A stretch of DNA of 64,000 nucleotides from NCBI GenBank assembly GCA_963730535.1, contig CAVSRU010000007.1, positions 314,838 through 378,837 of the forward strand. The letters run 5' to 3'. The DNA is from DASSUW01 sp963730535 (lineage in GTDB: Bacteria; Actinomycetota; Thermoleophilia; Solirubrobacterales; Solirubrobacteraceae). The notes beneath the pieces are model-generated. The model ran no database searches. It saw only the letters and a list, made by a program, of their open reading frames with translations, and was not told the DNA's origin. The first letter of the stretch is position 1; each line of letters opens with the position of its first letter. Shown in pieces: positions 8,427 to 15,887 of the stretch. A program made the position numbers and the translations under genes.

Positions 8427-9883
8427 CAAGGCGACAGCGTCACCGTCTGAAGCTCGGTGAAGGCGTCCATCACGTGAGTGCCGCCCACGCGCCCGATCCC
8501 GCTGTCGGTCCCCGCCCGGCCCCCGAACGGGAGGTGGGACTCCCAGTAGTTGGAGGACTCGTTGATGTTGACCCAGCCGGAGCGCACCTCGTCGGCGAAG
8601 CGCAGCCCGCCCGCGAGATCGCGCGTGAAGATCGCGGCCAGCAGCCCGTAGGGCGACGCGTTGGTGAGCTCGATCGCCTCGTCGAGGGAGCCGATCGACA
8701 CGACGGGCGCGACCGGGCCGAACGTCTCCTCGGTGGCGACGCGCGAGTCGGCCGGCACGTCGACGAGGACCGTGGCGTTCCAGTAGAGGTCGGTCGGGAA
8801 GCCGCCCGCCCGTGCGCCGCCCGCGACCACCTCGGCCCCGCGGTCGACCGCGTCGCCGACGTGCTCGTCCATCTTGACCGCCACGCCCTCGTTGTTCACC
8901 GGGCCCATCGTCGTGTCGCCCGCGAACGGATCGCCGAGCAGGACCTCCTGCGTGACGCGCCGGGCAAGCCGGTCGACGAAGTCGTCGCGCACCGCGCGGT
9001 GCACGAGCAGCCGCTCGCCCGCCGTGCAGCTCTGGCCGGCGCACAGGAAGCAGGCGGTGACCGTCGCCTCGACCGCGCGGTCGAGGTCGGCGTCGTCCAT
9101 CACCACGACCGGGCCGTTGCCGCCCATCTCGATCACCACCGCCTTCCCGGCGGCCGCCGACGCGACCTTGCGGCCGGTGACGGTGGAGCCGATGAACGCC
9201 ACCGCGCGCGTGCCCGGGTTGCGGGCGATCTCGTCGCCGACCTCCGGGCCCGGGCCGGTCACGAGGTTGACGACACCCGGCGGGAGGTCGGCCTCGGCCA
9301 TGCACTCGGCCAGCGCCACCGCGCACACGGAGGTCGACGGCGCGGGCGTCCACACGACGGTGTTGCCGCACGCCAGCGCGGGGGCGAGCAGCTCGGCCGG
9401 CATCGTGTACGGCCAGTTCCAGGGCGTGATGATCCCCACCACGCCGCGGGCGCGGCGCACCAGCAGCACGCGCTTGTTGGGCGAGAACGAGTTCGGCAGC
9501 TCGCCGCCGAGCCGCTTGGCGTCCTCGGCCGCCATGCGCCAGTAGTCGACGAGCTCGTCGACCTCGTCGTAGGCCTCCGCCGCGAGGGGCTTGCCCTGGT
9601 CGAGCGTCAGCGTGCGCGCCAGCTCGTCGCGCCGCCGCTCGATCACGTCGCCGACAGCGTGCATCTTCGCCGCCCGTTCGAAGGCGGTCAGCCGCGACCA
9701 GCCCTCGAACGCGCGGTCGGCGGCCGCGATCGCCCGCTGCGCGTCCGACCGGTCGCCCTGGGGAACCGCGCCGATCACTTCGCCGGTGGCGGGGCTGGCG
9801 GCTTCGGCGGTGGCGCCCGACGCCGCGGGCCCCCACTCGCCGTCGACGAACATCGAGAGGGTGCGGGCCTGGGTCGAGGTCAC
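8426..9883 (-). CDS. aldehyde dehydrogenase (betaine-aldehyde-dehydrogenase-like)
   Basis: NAD(P)-dependent oxidation of an aldehyde to an acid; in context, probably betaine aldehyde to glycine betaine. The 485-residue protein has the full family layout: TPWNWP with Asn155, FIGSTVTG, Glu252 in EMGGNGP, catalytic Cys286 in GQSC, and EETFGPVAPV near 380-390. It is odd that the adenine-ribose-binding Lys of the usual KPSE motif is replaced by WTPAPS (residues 178-183), which may change cofactor use. GTG 9883 fits the promoter -10 spacing; an ATG at 9853 is a possible alternative. Confidence 0.88.
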   Translation of the reverse strand: MTSTQARTLSMFVDGEWGPAASGATAEAASPATGEVIGAVPQGDRSDAQRAIAAADRAFEGWSRLTAFERAAKMHAVGDVIERRRDELARTLTLDQGKPLAAEAYDEVDELVDYWRMAAEDAKRLGGELPNSFSPNKRVLLVRRARGVVGIITPWNWPYTMPAELLAPALACGNTVVWTPAPSTSVCAVALAECMAEADLPPGVVNLVTGPGPEVGDEIARNPGTRAVAFIGSTVTGRKVASAAAGKAVVIEMGGNGPVVVMDDADLDRAVEATVTACFLCAGQSCTAGERLLVHRAVRDDFVDRLARRVTQEVLLGDPFAGDTTMGPVNNEGVAVKMDEHVGDAVDRGAEVVAGGARAGGFPTDLYWNATVLVDVPADSRVATEETFGPVAPVVSIGSLDEAIELTNASPYGLLAAIFTRDLAGGLRFADEVRSGWVNINESSNYWESHLPFGGRAGTDSGIGRVGGTHVMDAFTELQTVTLSP

Positions 9884-9891
9884 GAACCGGG

Positions 9892-9919
9892 CGTATCACG
9901 CGGCGGCGGCTCGTGTCAA
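9892..9919 (-). promoter_or_regulatory. putative promoter of the aldehyde dehydrogenase-MetF operon
   Basis: On the minus strand TTGACA (9919-9914), a 16-bp spacer and GATACG (9897-9892) precede the GTG at 9883 by 8 bases, which predicts a leaderless transcript. The palindromic motif at 9922-9933 lies directly upstream of the -35. Confidence 0.45.
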
Positions 9920-9921
9920 GC

Positions 9922-9933
9922 CTGATATATCTC
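9922..9933. promoter_or_regulatory. putative operator CTGATATATCTC
   Basis: CTGATATATCTC adjoins the -35 of the dehydrogenase promoter and shares CTGATATATCT with the site at 10023. Two near-identical AT-rich sites 100 bp apart in a divergent, very GC-rich control region are unlikely by chance. Confidence 0.5.
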
Positions 9934-9978
9934 GCCGGGCCGACATCGCTGCGGGCGCCGTCACCGCCCGATGGAGGG

Positions 9979-10008
9979 TTGCCACCGCCTTTCCGGCTGG
10001 GGTAGGAT
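9979..10008 (+). promoter_or_regulatory. putative promoter of the glycine-betaine ABC operon
   Basis: TTGCCA (9979-9984), an 18-bp spacer and TAGGAT (10003-10008). The inferred transcription start is close to the ATG at 10017, which opens an 11-codon upstream reading frame. Confidence 0.5.
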
Positions 10009-10016
10009 CGCCTCGG

Positions 10017-10052
10017 ATGGGGCTGATATATCTGCCTGGGCCCGGACCATGA
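10017..10052 (+). CDS. 11-residue leader peptide coupled to the transporter operon (putative)
   Basis: ATG 10017 opens a frame reading MGLIYLPGPGP and ending in TGA at 10050-10052. That stop overlaps the ABC ATPase start (ATGA), so the leader would feed ribosomes to the ATPase. The ATG lies 8 bases after a TAGGAT -10, matching other leaderless-looking starts here. The PGPGP tail could slow ribosomes. The putative operator 10023-10034 lies inside this leader. The peptide is too short to assign by homology. Confidence 0.4.
   Translation: MGLIYLPGPGP
10023..10034. promoter_or_regulatory. putative operator CTGATATATCTG
   Basis: Near-palindrome just downstream of the inferred transcription start, inside the leader frame, where a bound repressor would block early elongation. 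It shares its core with the sites at 6321 and 9922. Confidence 0.5.
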
Positions 10053-11155
10053 CGACGGACGCAACCGGAGCGGTCGGCGCCGCCCCGACCCCGTCGCCGC
10101 CGGAGGACGGCAACGGACGGCCGCTGCTCGAAGCGCGTGGCGTGTGGAAGGTCTTCGGGCCCCGCGCCGACCGCGTGGTCGGCTCGGCCGACGCGGACCT
10201 GTCACGCTCCGAGCTGCGCAAGAAGACCGGGTGCACGGTGGCCGTGCGAGACGTCTCGTTCGAGATCTACCCCGGCGAGGTCTTCGTGGTCATGGGCCTG
10301 TCGGGATCCGGGAAGTCGACGCTCGTGCGCACGCTGATCCGCCTGATCGAGCCCACCGCCGGTGAGATCCGGATCCTCGACCACGACGTCACGAGCGCCG
10401 ACACGGCGGCGTTGCGGGACCTGCGCCGCCACACGGTCTCGATGGTGTTCCAGCACTTCGGGCTGCTCGCCCATCGCACGGTGATCGACAACGTCGCCTT
10501 CGGGCTCGAGATCCAGGGCGTGCCCAAGAGCGAGCGGCTGTCCCGCGCCGGCGAGGTCCTCAAGCTCGTCGGCCTCGACGACGTCGAGCAGTCGTTCCCG
10601 GACCAGCTCTCGGGTGGCATGCAGCAGCGCGTGGGCCTCGCACGCGCCTTCGCCGTCGAGCCGAAGCTGATGCTCTACGACGAGCCGTTCAGCGCGCTCG
10701 ACCCGCTTATCCGCCGCGACATGCAGGACGAGGTCTGTCGGCTCCAGGACGAGACCGGCAAGACGATGCTGTTCATCACGCACGACCTGCCGGAGGCACT
10801 GCGGCTCGGTGACCGCATCGCGATCATGCGCGACGGCGCCATCGTCCAGCTGGGCACGCCGGAGGAGCTGGTCGGGTCGCCCGCCGACGACTACGTCGAG
10901 AACTTCGTTCGCGACATCCCGCGGACGAACGTGCTCACGCTGCGCTGGATCATGCGCGAGCCGCGGCCTGACGAACTGAACGACGGGCCGGCGCTCGACG
11001 TCGGCACGATCGTCAAGGACGCGGTCGCGGTGGTCGCCGCCAGCGAGAGGCCGGTCCGTGCGGTCGAGGGCGACCGGGTCGTGGGAATCGTCGACCGCGC
11101 CTCGGTGCTGCACGCCATCGCCGGCGGCCGCGAGGACGCCGGTGGCGGTCGCTAG
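10049..11155 (+). CDS. proV: glycine betaine/proline ABC transporter, ATP-binding protein (ProV/OpuAA type)
   Basis: ATPase that drives betaine uptake. ATG 10049 gives 368 residues. The N-terminal extension VWKVFGPRAD...KKTGCTVAVRDVSFEI is typical of ProV. Walker A GLSGSGKST is at 83-91, with the signature LSGGMQQRVGLARA, Walker B LMLYDEPFSALDP and the H-loop ITHDLPEA downstream. After about residue 280 there is a single CBS-like remnant (VRAVEGDRVVGIVDRASVLHAI) rather than the tandem CBS pair of OpuAA. It heads an operon with the permease (14-base overlap) and the binding protein. Confidence 0.94.
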   Translation: MTTDATGAVGAAPTPSPPEDGNGRPLLEARGVWKVFGPRADRVVGSADADLSRSELRKKTGCTVAVRDVSFEIYPGEVFVVMGLSGSGKSTLVRTLIRLIEPTAGEIRILDHDVTSADTAALRDLRRHTVSMVFQHFGLLAHRTVIDNVAFGLEIQGVPKSERLSRAGEVLKLVGLDDVEQSFPDQLSGGMQQRVGLARAFAVEPKLMLYDEPFSALDPLIRRDMQDEVCRLQDETGKTMLFITHDLPEALRLGDRIAIMRDGAIVQLGTPEELVGSPADDYVENFVRDIPRTNVLTLRWIMREPRPDELNDGPALDVGTIVKDAVAVVAASERPVRAVEGDRVVGIVDRASVLHAIAGGREDAGGGR

Positions 11156-13157
11156 CGGCCGGCTGCCCGCGCCGGCGCTGCCGGCGGCATCGTCGAGATG
11201 GCGCGGACGGCCCGTGCAGGTCGCGATCGTCGTCCTGCTCATGGTCGTCGCCTTCGCGCTGTGGCGCGGCGAGTACCCGTGGCCGGCCTGGCTGACGTGG
11301 ACCCAGCTGCCCGACCACCTGGACGACTTCCAGAGCTGGTTGATCGACGAGCGCACCGCCGACGACCGCAGCATCGTGTTCGCCGCCTTCGACGCGTTCC
11401 GGGTGGCCGCCGACTGGCTCGTGACCGCGACCACCGACCTGTTCGAGTGGCTGACGTGGATCGGGACGCTCGCCGCCTCCGTCCTCATCGTCCTGCGCTT
11501 CGGCGGCTGGCGCGCCGCGCTCGTCGTGCTGTTCGCGTTCGTGTCGTTCGCGCTGATGGGCCTGTGGGAGCCGGCCATCCAGACGCTGGCGCTGATGTTC
11601 GCGGCGGTGCTGCTGTCGCTGCTGATCGGCGTCCCGCTCGGGGTGCTCGCCGGTCGCTCGCCGCGCTTCCACCGCGGGCTCACGCCGGGGCTCGACGCGA
11701 TGCAGATCGTGCCCGCGTTCGCGTACCTGATGCCGGTCGTGATCCTGTTCTCCGTCGGCCCCGCCGCCGCGGTGATCTGCACGATGATCTACGCGATCCC
11801 GCCGGCGATCCGCATCACCGCCCTGGGGGTCCGCGGCGTGACGGCCGACACCGTGGAGGCCTCGCGCGCGCTCGGCGCCACCGAGGCGCAGACGCTGTTC
11901 AAGGTCCAGCTCCCGCTGGCGCGCCGCGAGCTCCTGCTCGCCCTCAATCAGACGATCATGTTCGCGCTCTCGCTGGTGGTGATCGCGGGCCTGATCGGCG
12001 GGCGCGGGCTGGGCGACGTCGTCACCAGCGGCCTGTACTCCAACGCCTCGCTCGCGCTGCTCGCGGGCATCGCGATCGTGATCATGGCGATCGCGCTCGA
12101 CCGTGCGACAGCCGCGATCGCAGAGCGGACCGACCCCACGCACCGGCACCTGACCGACGAACGCCGCCGCCGCGGCCACATCATCACGGCGGCCACCTTC
12201 GGCGCCATCGTCGCGATCGTCCTGCTCTCGCGCGCGTTCGGCGTCGACGCCTTCTACCCGGACGAGTACGAGACGGCCAGCTTCGTCTACCAGACCACGA
12301 TCCAGGACAGCCTGCTGAGCGGCATCCAGTCGGTGCTCGACTACGTGCAGGACCCGACGTCCTTCGTGTTCGGCATCACCGAGCCGATCGGCAACTTCCT
12401 CGTCGAGTACGCGCTCGAGCCGCTGCGGGTGTGGCTCGTCGAGATGCCGTGGTTCGTGACCATCGGCGGGCTGACCGTGATCGCGGTGCTCATCAGCGGC
12501 CTCCGGCCCGCGCTGACGGCCGGCGCGATGCTGCTCGCCATCGGCGTGATGGGAGTGTGGGAGGCGGCGATGGACACCGCCTCGCAGGTGATCGTCGCGA
12601 CCGCGATCGCCGTCGTCATCGGCATCGCGATCGGGATCTGGGCGGCGGAGAGCCCGCGTGTCGAGAAGCTCCTGCGGCCGGTGCTCGACACGCTGCAGAC
12701 GCTCCCCCAGCTCGTCTACATCATCCCGTTCATCTATCTCATGCCGGTCTCGCGCGTGCCGGGCGTCGTGGCCTCGGTGCTATACGCGGTGCCGGTGATC
12801 ATCCGGCTAGTGACCCAGGGCGTGCGCAACGTGGCCCCGGCCGCGGTCGAGGCGGCATCGTCGTTCGGCGCGACGCGGGCGCAGCTGCTCGCCAAGGTCA
12901 AGATCCCGCTCGCGCGCGAGTCGATCATGCTGGGGGTCAACCAGGGGATCATCATGGTGCTGGCCGTCGTGGTCATCGGCGGCCTTGTCGGTTCGGGCGC
13001 GCTCGGCGACATGGTCGCGCGCGGCCTGCAGCGGAACGAGTTCGGGGAGGGCGTCGTCGCATCGCTCGCCATCCTCGCGCTCGGCATCGCCCTCGACCGC
13101 GTGACGCAGAGCAACCGTCGCGCCGGCCGTGGGCTCAGAGGAGAGGGTCAACAGTGA
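11142..13157 (+). CDS. proW: glycine betaine ABC transporter permease, two fused ProW domains
   Basis: Integral membrane subunit of 671 residues, about twice normal ProW length. GTG 11142 is used because the longer frame overlaps the ATPase heavily and a GAGG box precedes this GTG. Each half has its own set of membrane helices and an EAA loop: SRALGATEAQTLFKVQLPLA near 240-260 and SSFGATRAQLLAKVKIPLA near 570-590. Each EAA loop is followed by a matching GLIGGRGLGDVV or GLVGSGALGDMV segment. The gene thus encodes both permease halves as one polypeptide, which with one ATPase gene would form a pseudo-symmetric channel. The two halves differ, so the duplication is old. Confidence 0.9.
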   Translation: MAVASGRLPAPALPAASSRWRGRPVQVAIVVLLMVVAFALWRGEYPWPAWLTWTQLPDHLDDFQSWLIDERTADDRSIVFAAFDAFRVAADWLVTATTDLFEWLTWIGTLAASVLIVLRFGGWRAALVVLFAFVSFALMGLWEPAIQTLALMFAAVLLSLLIGVPLGVLAGRSPRFHRGLTPGLDAMQIVPAFAYLMPVVILFSVGPAAAVICTMIYAIPPAIRITALGVRGVTADTVEASRALGATEAQTLFKVQLPLARRELLLALNQTIMFALSLVVIAGLIGGRGLGDVVTSGLYSNASLALLAGIAIVIMAIALDRATAAIAERTDPTHRHLTDERRRRGHIITAATFGAIVAIVLLSRAFGVDAFYPDEYETASFVYQTTIQDSLLSGIQSVLDYVQDPTSFVFGITEPIGNFLVEYALEPLRVWLVEMPWFVTIGGLTVIAVLISGLRPALTAGAMLLAIGVMGVWEAAMDTASQVIVATAIAVVIGIAIGIWAAESPRVEKLLRPVLDTLQTLPQLVYIIPFIYLMPVSRVPGVVASVLYAVPVIIRLVTQGVRNVAPAAVEAASSFGATRAQLLAKVKIPLARESIMLGVNQGIIMVLAVVVIGGLVGSGALGDMVARGLQRNEFGEGVVASLAILALGIALDRVTQSNRRAGRGLRGEGQQ

Positions 13158-14158
13158 AGGGACGTCTGATGGGAGATCCGAGGAGAGCGGCCGGCGCGCT
13201 GCTCGTCGCACTGGCGCTTGCCGGGACCGTCGCCGCGTGCGGCGAGGAGAAGGAGGAGCCGGCCTCTGGCGGCCAGGCCGCCTCCGGCGGCAAGGACTGC
13301 GGCAAGGTCACGATCAACGAGAACGCGTGGGCCGGCTCGACGGCGAACGTCTACATCGCCAAGGCGGTGCTCGAGGACGAGCTCAACTGCCAGGTCGAGA
13401 TCACGAAGATCGCGGAGATACCGGTCTTCCAGGCGATGGCCGACGGCAAGGTCGACGCGGTGCTCGAGGACTGGCAACACACCGACGAGTACGCCAAGTA
13501 CATCGAGCAGGCGGGCACGGTCGTCGACGGCGGGCCGCTGGGCGTCGAAGGCCATATCGGCTGGTTCATCCCGCAGTACCTGATGGACGAGAACCCCGAG
13601 CTCGAGACGTGGGAGGGACTCAAGGGCAAGGAGGATCTCTTCAAGACCGCGGAGTCCGGCGACCAGGGCATGTTCCTCGGCGGCGACCCGTCCTACGTCC
13701 AGAAGGACAAGGAGCTGATCGAGGCGCTCGGCCTCAACCTCAAGCACGTGACCGCGGGCGCCGAGCCGGCGCAGGTGGCGCGCTGGACCCAGGCGTACAA
13801 GCAGCAGAAGCCGGTGCTCTTCTACTGGTACACGCCGCAGTTCCTCAACCAGCAGTACAAGCTGGCCGAGGTCAAGCTGCCGGAGCGCAGCGGGAGCTGC
13901 AAGGACGACGCCAAGGCCGGCGGCGACCCCGAGCAGTACAAGTGCGCCTACGACGTCACGGTGATCGAGAAGCTCTTCAGCAAGGACTTCGCCGACAGCG
14001 GTTCCCCGGCATACGACGTGCTGAAGAAGATGGAGCTCACCAACGACGACCAGGAGCTCGTCGCCAAGGCCATCGCCGGTGACAAGGAGGACCCGGAGAA
14101 GGCGGCCAAGGACTGGGTCGCCGACAACGGGGACAAGGTCCAGGCCTGGCTGGGCTGA
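13154..14158 (+). CDS. glycine betaine-binding lipoprotein (ProX/OpuAC type)
   Basis: Substrate-binding component, 334 residues from GTG 13154, which overlaps the permease stop and follows GAGAGG. The signal peptide ends in a lipobox-like LAGTVAAC, so it is probably membrane-anchored. The mature part carries NENAWAGSTANVYIAK, LEDWQHTDEY, HIGWFIPQYL and FYWYTPQFLN. These aromatic residues can form the cage that holds a quaternary ammonium in OpuAC proteins. The frame is open far upstream through the permease, but that is a shadow reading. It completes a three-gene transporter. Confidence 0.92.
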   Translation: MKGRLMGDPRRAAGALLVALALAGTVAACGEEKEEPASGGQAASGGKDCGKVTINENAWAGSTANVYIAKAVLEDELNCQVEITKIAEIPVFQAMADGKVDAVLEDWQHTDEYAKYIEQAGTVVDGGPLGVEGHIGWFIPQYLMDENPELETWEGLKGKEDLFKTAESGDQGMFLGGDPSYVQKDKELIEALGLNLKHVTAGAEPAQVARWTQAYKQQKPVLFYWYTPQFLNQQYKLAEVKLPERSGSCKDDAKAGGDPEQYKCAYDVTVIEKLFSKDFADSGSPAYDVLKKMELTNDDQELVAKAIAGDKEDPEKAAKDWVADNGDKVQAWLG

Positions 14159-15847
14159 TCAGGTCGCGGATGCGGGCGAGGCCGGTGTGCCGGCCTCGCC
14201 CCGGTGGCGATAGAAGGGGACCGGCTCGGGCGGCAGCGGCGTGACGCCGAGGATGAGGTCGGCGGCCTTCTCGGCGAGCATCACGACCGGGGCGTAGATG
14301 TTCCCGTTGGTCACGTAGGGCATCACCGACGCGTCGACGACGCGCAGGCCCTCGGTGCCGTGGACGCGCAGGCTCGCCGGGTCGGTCACCGCGTCGTCGT
14401 CGATCCCCATGCGAGTGGTGCAGGACGGATGCAGCGCGGTCTCAGCGTCGCGGGCGACCCAGTCCAGGATCTCCTCCGGGGTCTCGACCTCCGGGCCCGG
14501 TGACAGCTCGCCGGCGTTGTAGGGCTCGAACGCCGGCTGGTTGAGGATGCGCCGCGCGATCGGGATCGCCTCGGTCCACTCGCGGCGGTCCTGCTCGGTC
14601 GACAGGTAGTTGAAGCGCAGCGCCGGCTTGGCCCGCGGGTCGGCCGACGTGATCTTGACCGAGCCCCGCGCGTCGGACGTCATCGGCCCGATGTGCACCT
14701 GATAGCCGTGGTCGGCGGCGGGCCGGGAGCCGTCGTAGCGGACGGCGACGGGCAGGAAGTGGAACATCAGGTTCGGGTAGTCCACGTCGTCGTTGCTGCG
14801 CACGAAGCCGCCGGCCTCGAAGTGGTTGCTCGCCGCGGGGCCGGTGTGTCGGAGCAGCCACTCGGCGCCGACCTTCGGCTTGTTGCGCAGCTTCATCGCC
14901 GGTGCGACCGACACCGGCTGCTTGCACGCGTACTGGATGTAGACCTCGAGGTGGTCCTGGAGGTTCTCGCCCACCCCCGGCCGGTCGGCGACGACGTCGA
15001 TGCCCAGCCGGCGCAGCTCGTCGGCCGCACCCACGCCCGAGAGCTGGAGCGTCTGCGGCGAGTTGATCGCCCCGCCGCAGAGGATGACCTCGCCCGCCGT
15101 CACGCGCTCCGTGCCGCGCCGGCTGAACCGCGCGCACTCGACGCCCACGGCGCGCGTGCCGTCGAACAGGACCCGGGTGACGAGCGTGCTCGTGCGCACG
15201 TCGAGGTTCGGGCGCTGCATGACCGGGTGCAGGTACGCCCGCGCGGCGCTCAGCCGGCGGCCCTTGTGGATGTTGCGGTCGAAGGCGGCGAAGCCCTCCT
15301 GGCGGTAGCCGTTGACGTCGTCCGTCAGCGGGTAGCCCGCCTGCACGGCCGCCTCGAAGAACGCGCGGAACAGCGGGCTGGCGGCCGGCCCGCGCTCGAG
15401 GATCAGCGGGCCGTCGCCACCGCGGAACTCGTCCGCGCCCGCCAGGCATGTCTCCATCCGCTTGAAGTACGGCAGGCAGTGGGCGTAGCTCCACTCGTCC
15501 ATGCCGGGGTCGGCGGCCCAGCGCTCGTAGTCCATCGGGTTGCCGCGCTGGAAGATCATCCCGTTGATCGAGCTCGAGCCTCCGAGCACCTTGCCGCGGG
15601 CGTGGTAGACGCGGCGGCCGTGCATCAACGGCTCCGGCTCGGACTCGTACTTCCAGTCGTAGAAGCGGTTGCCGATCGGAGTCGTCAGGCCGGCCGGCAT
15701 GTGGATGAAGACATCCCACCGCCAGTCGGGCCGGCCCGCCTCGAGCACCAGGACCCGGTTGGACGGGTCGGCGCTCAGCCGGTTGGCCAAGATGCAGCCC
15801 GCGGAGCCGCCGCCGACGATCACGTAGTCGTAGGGCCGCTCGCTCAT
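14159..15847 (-). CDS. GMC oxidoreductase, choline dehydrogenase-like
   Basis: FAD-dependent alcohol oxidoreductase of 562 residues; in context the likely enzyme taking choline to betaine aldehyde. The start is MSERPYDYVIVGGGSAG, with AGAAAGG eight bases upstream. The dinucleotide fold (VIVGGGSAGCILANRLS) and GMC signature (KVLGGSSSINGMIFQRG) are intact. The C-terminus has HPSCTTRMG and SVMPYVTNGNIYAPVVMLAEKAADLI, a BetA-like ending with the active-site His and Asn. The gene is convergent with the betaine transporter. Other GMC substrates cannot be excluded. Confidence 0.87.
   Translation of the reverse strand: MSERPYDYVIVGGGSAGCILANRLSADPSNRVLVLEAGRPDWRWDVFIHMPAGLTTPIGNRFYDWKYESEPEPLMHGRRVYHARGKVLGGSSSINGMIFQRGNPMDYERWAADPGMDEWSYAHCLPYFKRMETCLAGADEFRGGDGPLILERGPAASPLFRAFFEAAVQAGYPLTDDVNGYRQEGFAAFDRNIHKGRRLSAARAYLHPVMQRPNLDVRTSTLVTRVLFDGTRAVGVECARFSRRGTERVTAGEVILCGGAINSPQTLQLSGVGAADELRRLGIDVVADRPGVGENLQDHLEVYIQYACKQPVSVAPAMKLRNKPKVGAEWLLRHTGPAASNHFEAGGFVRSNDDVDYPNLMFHFLPVAVRYDGSRPAADHGYQVHIGPMTSDARGSVKITSADPRAKPALRFNYLSTEQDRREWTEAIPIARRILNQPAFEPYNAGELSPGPEVETPEEILDWVARDAETALHPSCTTRMGIDDDAVTDPASLRVHGTEGLRVVDASVMPYVTNGNIYAPVVMLAEKAADLILGVTPLPPEPVPFYRHRGEAGTPASPASAT
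14174..14201. terminator. hairpin at the convergent transporter/GMC ends
   Basis: GGGCGAGGCCGG and its exact complement form a 12-bp stem with a TGTG loop, just after the binding-protein stop and within the last codons of the convergent GMC gene. There is no T-run, so it is a possible bidirectional terminator only. Confidence 0.4.
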
Positions 15848-15887
15848 CGCTGGTGCCTTTCTACCACCGCCCGCTAGAACAGGGGGG

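Noticed and set aside
7575..10205. An 876-codon frame combining MetF with upstream sequence
   Set aside because: Everything before 8426 is out-of-frame to the conserved aldehyde dehydrogenase and has shadow-like composition.
11198..13153. A long frame upstream of the betaine-binding protein suggesting a 986-residue fusion
   Set aside because: This part is Arg/Ala-rich shadow sequence of the permease gene; the lipoprotein signal peptide starts at 13154.
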